This document shows, in pieces, positions 1 to 10,040 of a DNA stretch of 39,965 nt. The first letter of the stretch is position 1. Every line of letters begins with the position of its first letter. A program made the translations under genes and the position numbers. This stretch comes from Adiantum capillus-veneris (Eukaryota; Streptophyta; Polypodiopsida; Polypodiales; Pteridaceae), in the NCBI GenBank assembly GCA_014529385.2, contig CM043945.1, positions 90,933,967 to 90,973,931 on the forward strand, in the 5' to 3' direction. The notes below the pieces were generated by a model that made no database searches, was not told where the DNA came from, and saw only the letters and a list, made by a program, of their open reading frames with translations.

Positions 1-806
1 TGGTAGAAGGCCTTGTCCTTAAAGATTGATATAATTCAAAGAATGAAAGAGACATGTATTAATGTAACTGAGGTTCGAAGGTTCTTGGGTGCATGTGTGT
101 TCTATGTTATCTGGATTCCACATTATACGCATGTGGCAGAACCTTTGTATCAACTTTTAAGAAAGAACCAAAAGTTTCAATGGGAAGAAATGCATACACA
201 TGCCATGAGTAAATTAAAGAATTCATTGCTTATGTCTCCAACTTTGAGGAAAGCAAACTATGAATGTGGAAGATATGTAATTGTGACGTGGATACTAGCC
301 CTATAGGAATTGGATGGGCGATTGGGCAAGATAATGATGATGGCAAGCGATATGTACTGATATTTGGAGCAAAAGTCCTAAGTGCTCGTCAATGCAACTA
401 TGCACAGGTGAAAAGAGAGTTATGGGGAGTAGTCACAGCTTTGAAATGTGACAAAGAGTATTTGATAGGAGCAAATGTAATAGTGGAGACTGATTGTCTA
501 CCCCTTGTTGAAATGATCACAAGCTGCTCAACTCTCGACATTTCTATGTTGAGATGGATTGCCTACATAAAGTCCTTGAATCCAGAATTTAAGCATATTG
601 CAGGGAAAGATAATCTAGTTGCGGATATGCTTTCAAGAGCAAGGTATGAAAGTGAAGAAGACATGGTTGTCGAGGGCGATGATGTAGGAACTCAGCTCTA
701 TAGTATCTCTCATGCCAAGGGTGATCATGTTTATCTATCAAATGCACATGAGTCATTTACAGAGGACCTATATCAAGGTAACTGGCTACTCATTGGACGT
801 TCTCTG
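1..806 (+). pseudogene. Ty3/Gypsy pol fragment: RT end and RNase H
   Basis: This is the 3' part of reverse transcriptase followed by RNase H of a Ty3/Gypsy retrotransposon. The first frame (from 13) carries the RT connection motif RRFLGACVFYVIWIPHY and then LYQLLRKNQKFQWEE. Near 290 the reading frame shifts, and RNase H continues with DTSPIGIGWAIGQ, the acidic-residue motif VETDCLPLVEM and the C-terminal HIAGKDNLVADMLSR. The frame is then open up to 806, where a solo LTR begins. The start of pol, gag and the 5' LTR lie left of the window. Family assignment rests on the RT, RNase H, integrase order seen here and downstream. The frameshift shows that this copy is dead. Confidence 0.9.
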
Positions 807-818
807 TGTTAAGTATGG

Positions 819-932
819 AGCCTGATTTACCCTTGTAATTTTCTGTGGTAAAAGCGTACATTTGTAAGGCCCCCATTATGAGGAGAAGCCAACAGCCTGA
901 TTTACCCTTGTAATTTTCTGTGGTAAAAGCGT
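819..932 (+). repeat. 39-bp direct repeat pair in the solo LTR U3
   Basis: Identical 39-bp blocks at 819-857 and 894-932 (both begin AGCCTGATTTACCC and end GGTAAAAGCGT) are spaced 75 bp apart. They lie in U3, upstream of the TATA box at 1103. Repeated blocks in this position are often promoter or enhancer modules of LTRs; that role here is inference. A shorter imperfect repeat around GAATTCGGCCACC follows at about 950-1005. Confidence 0.85.
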
Positions 933-1309
933 CGGACAAGTCCACTTTTGAATTCGGCCACCGGCCATTGAATTCGGCCACCTGCCACCGGCCATTGACT
1001 TCCGACCACACATGGGCGGATTGGAGGGTCCGATTTGGACTTATTCGCACAAGGGCGGCTACACATGGCTGTCTCTCATAAGAGAGGGCAACCCTTTTGG
1101 CCTATAAAAGGAGGCCATTTCTACACACATTTCATAGTGTGAAGTTGATGCAACAAGGTGAGTGTGAGGTGGTGAGAGTGAATCAAGGCGGGAGCTCCAT
1201 TAAGGGTATAATCCCTTTGTAAACTACTTCTTTTTTTGAAGTACTAAAGCCATTGAGTGGCTGCTTTCCCGTGGACGTAGCCCACATTGGGTGAACCCCG
1301 TATATCGTG

Positions 1310-1313
<4 letters not shown>

Positions 1314-1345
<32 letters not shown>
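1314..1345 (+). repeat. (CT)16 microsatellite in the solo LTR
   Basis: A pure CT dinucleotide run sits in the R/U5 part of the solo LTR, after the GTGAACCCC motif. Confidence 0.95.
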
Positions 1346-1348
<3 letters not shown>

Positions 1349-1437
1349 CTATAATCTCGTGTATATAAATATGTCTCTCTCCATTAAGTAATCTACTCAA
1401 TTATCTATTTAGCTACATCTTATTTCCTAACACTCTG

Positions 1438-2191
1438 AGCACTTTGACCAGGCAAGAAGGGTGGATTGACCAAGAGTTCAAAATAATACGGAGAAAGGCC
1501 TATGGATACTTTTTGAAAGATGGGTACTTATGGAAGCATCTGAAACAAAGAAATGTAATTCCAATGAGAGTTGTGAATGATAAGGATGCCCAAAATGAGC
1601 TTATGAAAAAGTTTCATGAGAGTCTTTATGCAGGACATAGAGGTGTATGGGCCACCTTTACTAAAATGAAAGAGAGGTATTGGTGGAAAGGTATGTATAA
1701 AGATGTATCTCACTTTGTGGAGTCCTATGAAACCTGTCAAATGTATTCAAATATACGTCATCGTGATGGGTTGCACCCTACTTGCCCATTGGCCATGCAT
1801 TACAAGTGGGTAGTAGATCTGGTTACAATGCCATTAGGCTTATGGCAAATGGATACATAGTGCTTGCACGAGAAGACTTAACCAATCAAGTTGAAGGCCG
1901 TGCTCTAAGAACAAAAAGCACAGGAGGGATATGTAAGTTCCTCTTGGATGATGTAATTAGCCGTTATGGTTGTGTTGGGAAAATAACAGCGGAAAGGGGT
2001 GAGTTGGATGCTGACAAAGCAAGGGAGTTTTTCTCTAGGTTGGGCATTAAACTTGCTCTCACTACTACATATAATCCTGAGGAAAATGGTAAATCAAAGC
2101 GTGGGAATCCTCCTATCATTAAAGCTTTGGCTAAGGCGTGCAAAGGTAAAATGGGAGAGTGGCCTAAGTTATTGCCTTATGCTTTTTGGTT
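1438..2191 (+). pseudogene. Ty3/Gypsy integrase, zinc-binding and core domains, broken
   Basis: Continuation of the pol gene after the solo LTR. The N-terminal HHCC module is visible (FHESLYAGHRGVW, then YETCQMY), but the first Cys of the CxxC pair is Tyr. The core begins with KWVVDLVTMP, which holds the first catalytic Asp; a frameshift follows near 1830. The reading continues with LDDVISRYGCVGKITAERG, where the usual TD.G position of the second Asp is altered, and then YNPEENGKSKRGNPPI, where the third catalytic residue, normally Glu in this motif, is Lys. At least two of the three DDE residues and one zinc ligand are therefore lost. This integrase cannot be active. Confidence 0.88.
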
Positions 2192-2818
2192 GATCGTACA
2201 ACTCATAGCTCAATTACTGGTTATATGCCTTTTGAGTTGATGTATGGTCATAAACCTATAATGCCAATTGAGGATGTAATTCCCACATAGAATGTATTGC
2301 CTTGGGAAGATGGAATGAGTAGGGAAGACCTTCTTGCTTTGCACATACAATAGTTAGAAAGAAGGCCCCAAGATATTGAGATTACAGTAGCACAATTGAA
2401 AGATGCAAGGTTAAAGAATAAGGACAGATTTGATAAGAGGCATAGGCTCAGACCTAAAGCTATTGAGAAAGGTGATTGGGTGTTGGTGTATGACAGTAGT
2501 CTTGAAAACCAACATTCAACAATAAGAAAGCTTTCAAAGAGATGGTTTGGTCCTTATGTGGTTCATCATGTACATGGGAATGCAACTTATACCTTGCATG
2601 AATTAGATGGGACAAAAATGAAGATTCCCATCGCAGAGAAAAGAATCAAGTTATTCAAACAAAGAGGTGATACAGATCCCTTTGATTCACAGGAAAGTCA
2701 AAATGAAGGCTCTGATGAAAATGGTATGGATGTGGATGAAGAACAAGAGGATGATGCATTAGATTTTGTTGAAAGCAATGATGAAATTGACATGTATGTG
2801 GACTTAAATGAAGACTGA
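2192..2818 (+). pseudogene. Ty3/Gypsy integrase C-terminal (GPY/F) region
   Basis: The pol C-terminus resumes in another reading frame with THSSITGYMPFELMYGHKP, then in-frame TAG stops near 2288 and 2351, then an open stretch. It contains the GPY/F chromatin-interaction module (LSKRWFGPYVVHHVHGN) and ends in a very acidic tail of about 40 residues rich in Asp and Glu (DVDEEQEDDALDF). The stop at 2816-2818 closes pol, and a polypurine tract follows about 45 bp later. No chromodomain was recognised. Confidence 0.85.
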
Positions 2819-2864
2819 ACCTACAAAAGATATATGTGGCACATGCCGGAGGATGTGGAGGTTT

Positions 2865-2876
2865 AGAGGGGGTGGA
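2865..2876 (+). other. Polypurine tract of the first Gypsy element
   Basis: The purine-rich AGAGGGGGTGGA lies shortly after the end of pol and directly before a TGG start that would begin the 3' LTR. The position fits plus-strand priming. The exact LTR start is inferred from this tract only, because the 5' LTR is outside the window. Confidence 0.6.
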
Positions 2877-3950
2877 TGGCGTGCCATGGCACGTTCATAA
2901 TGTGAAATTAAAATATCTACCTCACTCTTAATGTTTATGATGTGTGGAACCAAATGCTATAATGTACATAGTGTGATATATGCGAAAATGAATGCCACGG
3001 TTGCAGCCGTGTACATACCTTGCCGGGCGGGCGAGGCCATGCACGTGGAACTATGGCATTCTTTTTCTTACATAAAAATGTGCCATTCTGCTTTAGAAAT
3101 GTACAAATGTCAAGTGTATCGAAGTGGCACGCTGGTTTTGCCTAGAAAGTTCAATGCGGGCAATTTCGGTCAAAAATAGCAGGTTTCGTACGCTGGCGTA
3201 AAAGACGTGTCCAAAGTGCTTACCAAGTGGAAAATGAGGTTCAACATGAAATTTGAGCCCAATGGGATTTTTCCACAATTTTAGGGATTTTCCCCATCTT
3301 GTTTGGGCTTTTTACGGACAAAAAGTGGCATTTTTGGGCTATAAGTGGCTAAAAATGGCCTTAAAATGGTCCAAAATAGCCTAAAAATAGCTCAAAATGC
3401 CACATCAATGACATTGACATTGCTATTCAAGTTGTGTGGGAAGGTTTTAGAGCCAAGAATGAGCTCATTTGGGCATATGAGCAAGGAGATACAGCCATTC
3501 CTTTACAGGGTGCAGGTGCAGTCCCGTGCTGCTTTCACTACATGGTTGAGGCTATGAGGCCTCCAATTAGGGTTTCCCCTCCTCAAATAACTACTTGGTC
3601 TTCTCCAATGAAGTACTGAAGCTTCCATGAAATGGTCATGACGAAGAATTGAAGCGTAAATTTAGGGTTTTTAATAGGTCAAATGAATACTGCACTTGTG
3701 CAATTGGGCGCGAGGGTACACCTAATCTTCACACACATAAGAGTTTTGAGTTGGTATTGGTTCTTTTTCAAAGTGGAGCTTTCATGGCTGGAGTTTTGTT
3801 CTTTTTTAGTGTGTTTTTGGCTTCAAATCATCTACGCCTTGCTTCATTTTGCTACGAATCCTCACAGTCAAAGGCCCGGCGCTTTCCTAGTCGCACTGCG
3901 CACTTCTTGACAGTGTGTACATATATATTTATGTATGCATGTATGTAGGT
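2877..3950 (+). mobile_element. Probable 3' LTR of the first Gypsy element (right end unresolved)
   Basis: Non-coding sequence follows the polypurine tract. Part of it (about 3300-3400) is a run of imperfect short repeats of the type CTAAAAATGGCC / CAAAATAGCC. Short ORFs at 3345-3557, 3434-3619 and 3649-3948 resemble no known protein. The terminal CA and target duplication could not be located because the partner LTR is not in the window. The right boundary is a guess. Confidence 0.4.
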
Positions 3951-4260
3951 ACTAAGTACGGGAGCATAGCAACCGAAGGTTAGATGCTTCCTCTTGGGTA
4001 TAGTCCTTTTTTAATCATGGCGTTGCGGTCATTGATCCACTCATGTGTGGATTACTGCAATGTACCTTTGGTTTTACCACGGTTGAGACTGCGATGATAT
4101 CTAAAGAGGTGTCGTTGACCTTTGGCATTACTAGCCTCTACTTAGGTCTACTGGTATGTATATGTATCTACGTGTTTGTGTGCTAATATACTTGTGTACG
4201 CGTTTATAGATGGGTGAGTAGGGTGGGAAGCTTAATCTTATATTGCTCTTTGTAATGTAG
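3951..4260. other. Unassigned stretch
   Basis: No coding or repeat feature was recognised here; the base composition is ordinary. It may hold the end of the preceding LTR or the start of the decayed gene that follows. Confidence 0.4.
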
Positions 4261-4884
4261 ATGTCACACGAGAGACCAACTGGTGAGGAGAAGTCAGCTG
4301 GCACTTCTTTTGGTTAGTTCACATCTCAGGTGGGCTTCCACATGGGATAGACATCGCTTCCAGTGGACCCGAGTCTTGAGTCGGTGAGAACAAGCAAAGA
4401 AATAAATAATGTTTCTACATAGTTAACCCTAAACCATGAGTGTCACAGGGTTTTTTTTTGTTATTTGCATGCTTGGTCATCCTACACCTACCCTTCTCAA
4501 ATTCCTCCACAGATCGTAGATCCTGACTTACAACGGGCTATCTCTTTATGAGAACAGTACGTACGTTTGACGGAAGATTTCTTTGGCCGCTACACTCTGC
4601 AACAGCTTGCGACCTACGGTATTTATCCGCAGACTACACCACGGGGGAGTCACGGAGGGACTCCTTACCTACATAGCCTCGCACCGACGGCACCTCCCTC
4701 TAATCTCCCTTCCTATCGTCCTACTCCTATTCCATTGCAAGGTCCTACTCCCCTTGCATCGCAGGGTCCTACTCCCATGGCATCATAGGCTCCTACGCCA
4801 CTCCATTTCACTCCGGCTTTGCCAGAACATCGTTGACGGACTTCCTCTGGCAGCGTGCATTGATGCTCGTCTCAAGGCAGCAAG
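4261..4884 (+). pseudogene. Decayed multi-exon gene, left part (unrecognised; perhaps transposon-encoded)
   Basis: An ATG at 4261 opens MSHERPTGEEKSAGTSFG and then a stop. A plausible intron (GTGAGAAC at about 4384 to a CAG end at about 4512) joins to an exon that reads RLTEDFFGRYTLQQLATYG and continues into a Pro-rich repeat (SYRPTPIPLQGPTPL, then SQGPTPMAS). Stops and a frame change follow. The reading is cut at 4884 by an LTR element, and its other half resumes at 8840. The Pro-rich N-terminus and the CACTA-like end downstream at 10252 would suit an accessory protein of a CACTA transposon, but no diagnostic domain is visible. The function is unknown. Confidence 0.4.
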
Positions 4885-5026
4885 TGAAAGGATAGGGGAA
4901 CTGAACATGCTCATCACCACCAAGCCATGCCCTATATAGGCCCTTGGCCTTCTAAATATAGGGACCCCCTTGACTGCATGTCCGTCCTGGCCCTTGGCCC
5001 GGACTGGTCCTACCCTTGTCCTGACA
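4885..5026 (-). repeat. 3' LTR of the non-autonomous element
   Basis: This LTR is 142 bp, begins TGAAAGGATAGG on the + strand and ends CCTGACA. It matches the right LTR except for the single rather than double 44-bp unit, an extra 11-bp block near 4996-5012, and about two base changes. The single TATA-like box lies near 4930-4938. Confidence 0.92.
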
Positions 5027-5030
5027 TTAC

Positions 5031-5039
5031 TCCCCCCTT
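5031..5039 (-). other. Polypurine tract of the non-autonomous element
   Basis: On the - strand this reads AAGGGGGGA and lies four bases before the 3' LTR. A G-rich purine run in this position primes plus-strand DNA synthesis. It agrees with the orientation given by the primer-binding site. Confidence 0.8.
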
Positions 5040-8000
5040 GGAGAAGAGTTTTCGTCCGCGAAAACACAAGTGATGGTATCTTCATAAGAACACTAATGTT
5101 TTCTACCGCAACATTCCACATGGATCCAACGGTTCATTTGAGCGGAACCCGGTTCAGTAGGAGGTTCAATGAAACCAAGAGTAACATCTTGATTTTCTAC
5201 ATTGTTGTCCATTTGTAACCATCTGATGGTACCGATTCCTATCCAAACATAGTGTGTAGACTCCATTTAGAACTCTCATGAGCATGGTTGAGCATGGTAA
5301 AGTGTACCAAAAAGAGTACCTCTTGTCACTTTCCATGAAAGTAACTTGTTGACATAACTCATCAGCCAATTTTAAGTCCTTGACTTGGCCCTCTTCTTCA
5401 TCATCAATAAACAACCCCACCCTAACGAGTGTTCAAGGTTGAGAACCTGAGTTATACATGAAGAGACTACCTAGTCGCAACATGCGTTAACTGATAGTAA
5501 GTAAACTCCAAAAAGAGCAATAAATACTTATGAAGCTAATGTACGCACTTTGCATATCCTTTAGCCCAAGATTACACTTTGTAATCTGTCAATCCCCTTG
5601 GATATTGACAGTACTAAGGTGTGTTTCCCCCATGGTTTACAGACAGTCTTCCCAGATGACTGGTAAACGGGAAATCACAATAGCATATAACATTGTTGAG
5701 GAATCAATAATGTGCAAAATAACCATCGTGGTTAACTTTTTAAAATCCATAAACACCCAAACCGAGCCATGACCGTATCTCTATTGGTGATTAGTAGACT
5801 CAAAGGTAATCTCATAGAGATAGTGCACATAAAGTGCAAAATGCTTCATAAGCAACAACTTGAGGAATATGCATGCCGTTCCAAATCAGCCTTTGCTAAA
5901 CACTAGGGCCTATAACACCTAGTGTGCATGCATTTAGCAAAAAACAGATCCGAACCTGTATTTCCATGGTAATTCTTGCCAATACTTATGGAAAATGTGA
6001 TGCGCCTAGCACACATTAACAGGAATGTAAATAGTTCTGAAAAGAAACTAAATACTATCATTTGCAATCTTTTGCAAGATTTTCTTAAACGTTTGAACCA
6101 TAATAAAAGGTGAAACAGTGATCACTTCTAGATACAAACAATGAAACTTTTTCATTTGCTATATGTATAAACAACCATCTGTAATGTTGTTTAGCAATAC
6201 TTGTACCTTAACAAGTCATTCTAAGTATCCGACAATTTTTGGCCACGAAATTGCTCTTGATATGTCGTGCTAAAAATGGTCTAGAAAACAGATGTGACCA
6301 GCACTTAGGGACTTTGTCGTGACACATATTTGAAATAGGGGGCGTTAGTGTCAGTCCTAGAGACTCATATTCGCCACATGTGGAATATGTCTCAACTAAG
6401 GATGTCTGAAAAAGAACATCCTACAAGTAGAAGATGTACTTGTGTATGGAGGTAGCTCTAAACACTTTAAGACAAGACTGAGAGGGACCCTCATTCATTG
6501 CTCCACACTGGCTAAACCGAAATCCTTGAGATCCTAGACCATGTTGCATCCCATGTGACAACATGTGCCAAATTGAACCCTACAAGTAGGTTCGTAACAA
6601 CATAAGGCAGAAAGATAGATTGGATACTTGTCCCAAAATACTTTGTGCCGACATGCCCTTGGCATGACTCTATAACATTCAAGCATACTTATACGTCTTG
6701 AAAAACCAAGCAAAGCATACTAAAAATGGAATAACACCAAATCAATAGATGCATACCTGGAGATTTGAACATAATGTTCACTTACCCATATTCAAATGGA
6801 GAGGAGCACGTCCCCTACCTGAAAAAACAAACAGCATTGCACTGGAAAGTGTGGGTGTTGCCTTTGCAATCCAAGCTCTTGGATTAGAATCTACGTAGTC
6901 AAACCCCTTGATAAGACTCTTTGTAGAAATTGCTCAACTAGCAGATAACGGTAACCAACATAGTCAACCGTGTATAGATTGATTGGAATCAACTTGAAAA
7001 GTGTGTTCGTCTGCTACCACGTGGTAGATTGCGGAATTCTTTCCTTGAAAGTATAACTGGGAGATATCAACGGTGATCCTCAATGCAGATCAAACTGTGA
7101 TCCTTAATGCCTATGGGGTGATGGAGCAATCACCCGCCGGGTCTTACCTCGAAACTTTGTAGTGCTATAGAGAGAGTAGGAGATCCACACAAGTGAACTG
7201 CCGAGCTCTTAGGGACAGCCATGCTATCACAATTGATTGCTGCGTCTATACTCCGTGATAGAGAGCAGCTGGTGTGAGTGTAAGATTATCAAAAACTCAC
7301 TGGAGCATCGCACTAAAAACATGTAGTGAAAAAATGACACCTTAAACATCCGTAATGATAAGACGCTTGCTTGTAATTAACGTCAATGTGTACTCCACTG
7401 GGTAGTGTTGTTCGATCTTGAGAACAATCGTCCAAGGAATACCAACAAGTGGATCTTATCCTAGGTTTAGCAATGGCTCTTAGCCAGCGTGCGTGGCTCC
7501 TAGCCTTCATGGAAATTAGTGTTTAATCGTATGAAGACTAATATGGATGGCACCTTGCCTAATTTCTAGCTGAGAGTTTTAGAGCATCTTGGCTTAGTAG
7601 TGAAACATGAAACCAAACCTCGTAGAAAATTTTCATTTTGTTCCTGAGAGAAAGAGATGACAAACGAACAAAAGAGCATGCTGGCCTAAGGAACTTTGCT
7701 TAAGTTTTCAGAGTGTGTGCCCAAGCTATGTGTTCTGACGCATCTTATGCCTGACTTGTAGCTTATCGTATAAGCATTCCCCAGTATTTCGGTATGACTG
7801 TCTCATCGAGAGAGGTAACAGAAAAACTCAAAACGCAGTCCGATCCACCGGCCTTGCCGGGGTCGTGATTGTCCGTGACAGAGTTGCAAGTGTGGTAGCG
7901 GAAGTGTAATGCATGAAGCGGTAGTATTGAAGCCATCCCCCTAGCATGCCTTGCATGCACAATTGTAAGCCCTTGTGGAGAGTGATGGCCTACAGTGTGA

Positions 8001-8646
8001 GAACCAAAACTATAAGTGCCTTGCACAGTTTTAGACTGGTAGGGATGCAGTGAACTGTGATTCCCTGGTCGTTGCTGTAACCAATTGTCATGAAATCTAG
8101 AAGGAAAAACTCGTTCCAAAACGGCTTATAGCGGTATCTGCACAGACGCCATCATATATCCTATACATCTGTCTGGTACATAATGAAATAACCTGCAATT
8201 TGAATTAACTTGCAAACACTTTGCCTATTTATTCGCAATTTTGTATGGGCAAACCATATGCTAAAGGTGCGAAGTCTCAATACAAAATTGAGCAGCTATG
8301 AAAGTCGTGCTTCACATACATACTTCTATGCTCATAGTGTAGAGATATGCTTGTCAATTTACAGAGTAAAATAAAGTTGACGTTGTTGAGAATTTATTGA
8401 TAATTGACCTTGTTGAATTGGCCCCATGTACTGAGAAGCAAAAAAACTTGCAAAATAAGTACTGTGTACCTGCTTGTCTTGATTTTAGTTATCCTTGACC
8501 TGATAGATTTGTCTCAATTGACGGATCCTCTGGAAAACTGTGTTGAGGAACCATATCTGAGCAACAATGAAGATCTAGAAAGCGACAGAGAGAAACCCCT
8601 GGCGACTTCTCAAGCTGGAACGGGGACTTTTCCCGTCTCAAATGCG
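5040..8646 (-). other. Non-coding interior of the non-autonomous element
   Basis: Some 3.6 kb without recognisable protein domains in any frame. The longest - strand ORF (7763-8119, 118 codons) lies about 530 bp after the primer site, where gag would start, but shows no gag or zinc-knuckle motif and is rich in His and Ser. No cellular gene fragment was recognised. Packaging or dimerisation signals are expected here but cannot be pointed to. Confidence 0.6.
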
Positions 8647-8658
8647 GCTCTGACACCA
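8647..8658 (-). other. Primer-binding site, tRNA-iMet type
   Basis: On the - strand this reads TGGTGTCAGAGC, one mismatch from the TGGTATCAGAGC primer site used by many plant LTR elements (initiator Met tRNA). It begins one base after the 5' LTR end, the usual spacing. It fixes the element's orientation. Confidence 0.9.
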
Positions 8659-8659
8659 G

Positions 8660-8834
8660 TGAAAGGATAGGGGAACTGAACATGCTCATCACCACCCAGC
8701 CATGCCCTATATAGGGGAACTGAACATGCTCATCACCACCCATCCATGCCCTATATAGGCCCTTGGCCTTCTAAATATAGGGACCCCCTTGACTGCATGT
8801 CCGTCCTAGCCCTTGGCCTACCCTTGTCCTGACA
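8660..8834 (-). repeat. 5' LTR of the non-autonomous element
   Basis: This LTR is 175 bp and on the - strand reads TGTCAGGACAAGG to CCTTTCA. It contains a 44-bp tandem duplication (8667-8710 and 8711-8754) that includes the TATA-like box CTATATAGGG, so this LTR carries two such boxes. The left LTR has a single copy. The length arithmetic fits: 142 bp in the left LTR, plus 44, minus an 11-bp block that only the left LTR has. Confidence 0.92.
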
Positions 8835-8839
8835 GCAAG

Positions 8840-9810
8840 CGCCGTGAGAGACGAAGCGGCGATGGATCTTGTGGTTTCGCATGTTTTGGTGTGGCGGGGG
8901 AACGGAGTCCTCACTTTCAGAGCGTGCCGCTCCTGACGCAGAGGATGAGGATACTGACGCATCCATGCCAGACACGCATGGGCGCTACTATAGGGTTAAA
9001 TATGGCGGGGAGGTGGATTTCGGCACAGCACAGGGTAGGGCATTTTGACGCCATCTACAAATTCTTATACATTCAACGTATAAGAATTTTTTTATAAAGT
9101 TTAGAGACCAAGTGCCCGATCATGCATGATACATTGAGGACGCTCTGTTAGCTAGATTTCCAAGCACCCCCGATCAATGTTTTTCACAACAATGGTTGGA
9201 AGGCTACATAAAGACATTTCTAAAAAACAAGCAGTCCAGTGTGCGGCGTGCAACAGCCAACCAAGTCAGAGATCCAGACAAGAGTTACCGCGGTGGCAAC
9301 ATGGCAAACGCGGAGTGGAAGTGGGCAATTCAAGAGAAGAGCGATCAAGCTGTGACGGGCTCATCATACAGACAACAACACAAGGCTGGCGCAAGACAAA
9401 CTCCCACGCAATATGGCTCGGGAGGCAAGGGAGCTTGGAAGGATAAATATGTAAGATTATTTGAATTATAACGTCGATCGGTGATTATAAAAGATTGTAG
9501 TTGATGATTTGGTATTGTTATTGCTAACTTAGAAAAATGTCACTCTCTCTCGACCAACCAGAGAGATGGTCAAGTATCGGGAGAGACATACAGAATTTGA
9601 TACTTGGTGATGGTTGTTTGAAAACAACCACATCTCTAGCGAGCAATTTGATGCGGCGATTGGACCACTACAAGCGATAAGTTCAAACAAGTAATCTTGT
9701 ATCAATTGTTTTGAGCTGTGGATAATTTTTTAATTTGGTTTGGGTTTATGTAGATTCAAAGTGATCCAACATACGTGCCTCTGAACGACAATGAGATAGA
9801 GGAGGATTAG
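8840..9810 (+). pseudogene. Decayed multi-exon gene, right part (unrecognised)
   Basis: This continues the gene cut at 4884. Recognisable pieces are an acidic stretch (DAEDEDTDASMPDTHGRYY) near 8930-8990, then from about 9190 a basic region, WLEGYIKTFLKNKQSSVRR and MANAEWKWAIQEKSDQ, up to KGAWKDKY at 9450. A GTAAGA donor after KDKY and a CAG/AGAG acceptor near 9560 suggest an intron. The next exon contains MVKYRERHTEFDTW and, after a stop, FENNHISSEQFDAAIGPL; a last exon, after another intron, reads SDPTYVPLNDNEIEED and stops at 9810. Multiple stops and frame changes mark it as dead. It might be the accessory gene of the CACTA-like element that ends at 10252; that is inference only. Confidence 0.42.
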
Positions 9811-9985
9811 ATAGTCCTAATGTGGCACAATGTATATACAACTATTTACTTTTTATTTTAACTTTTTTAAATAGTTGATCTTCTACATTTTTAATTATCA
9901 AGGTAAAGTAAATTCAAATCCAGTTCTTTGGTATTTTTTATATTCTTCCAAAAAAAACTTGACGTTTCATTGTTTTATGCAGGTC

Positions 9986-10036
9986 AAAAATAAAGGTGCT
10001 CAAATTTGGGTGGCCCAAATGAGCACCTTTATTTTT
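9986..10036. repeat. Near-perfect 51-bp hairpin
   Basis: A perfect 17-bp stem (9986-10002 with 10020-10036, AAAAATAAAGGTGCTCA and its complement) is followed by a two-base bulge, a 6-bp inner stem (TTTGGG at 10005-10010 with CCCAAA at 10014-10019) and a 3-base loop. It sits just outside the CACTA-like terminal repeats. It may be a minimal foldback element, two abutting terminal inverted repeats, or a structured terminator; the sequence does not decide. Confidence 0.85.
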
Positions 10037-10040
10037 TAAT

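Larger units (their letters stand above)
807..1432 (+). mobile_element. Solo LTR, Ty1/Copia-like, inside the Gypsy pol
   Basis: A 626-bp LTR that begins TGTTA and ends TAACA (perfect 5-bp terminal inverted repeat). It is flanked by the target duplication CTCTG at 802-806 and 1433-1437. A TATA box (TATAAAAG) lies at 1103-1110. The stretch near 1270-1310, with GTGGACGTAG followed by GTGAACCCCGTATA, resembles the conserved R/U5 region of plant Ty1/Copia LTRs, which is the basis for the family call. No internal domain is present, so it is a solo LTR left by LTR-LTR recombination. Removing the LTR and one duplication copy leaves the pol reading frame uninterrupted across the site, which independently confirms the boundaries. 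Confidence 0.92.
802..1437. repeat. Target-site duplication CTCTG of the solo LTR
   Basis: CTCTG occurs at 802-806 directly before the LTR and again at 1433-1437 directly after it. Five bases is the usual duplication length for LTR-element integration. The perfect match suggests a fairly recent insertion compared with the decay of the surrounding pol gene. Confidence 0.9.
4885..8834 (-). mobile_element. Complete non-autonomous LTR retrotransposon (LARD/TRIM-like)
   Basis: A 3,950-bp element with LTRs at 4885-5026 and 8660-8834. It is flanked by the target duplication GCAAG (4880-4884 and 8835-8839). A primer-binding site (- strand TGGTGTCAGAGC) lies one base inside the right LTR and a polypurine tract lies inside the left LTR, so the element reads on the - strand with the right LTR as 5'. 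The 3.6-kb interior shows no gag, protease, RT or integrase. It therefore depends on enzymes from another element. The LTRs differ by only about two substitutions plus two indels over some 130 aligned bases, which suggests a recent insertion. Its size lies at the border between TRIM and LARD classes. Confidence 0.93.

Noticed and set aside
7763-8119. 118-codon ORF on the - strand inside the non-autonomous element, in gag position
   Set aside because: No gag, zinc-knuckle or protease motif; composition unlike a conserved protein. Kept only as a remark.
4888-8834. CTATATAGGG-containing repeats as host gene promoters
   Set aside because: They are inside the two LTRs of the non-autonomous element, which explains the repetition.
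9986-10036. GGTGCTCA hairpin as terminal repeat of the PIF/Harbinger transposon
   Set aside because: No matching copy was found right of the transposase, and the TAA/TTA bases around it are inverted rather than directly repeated.
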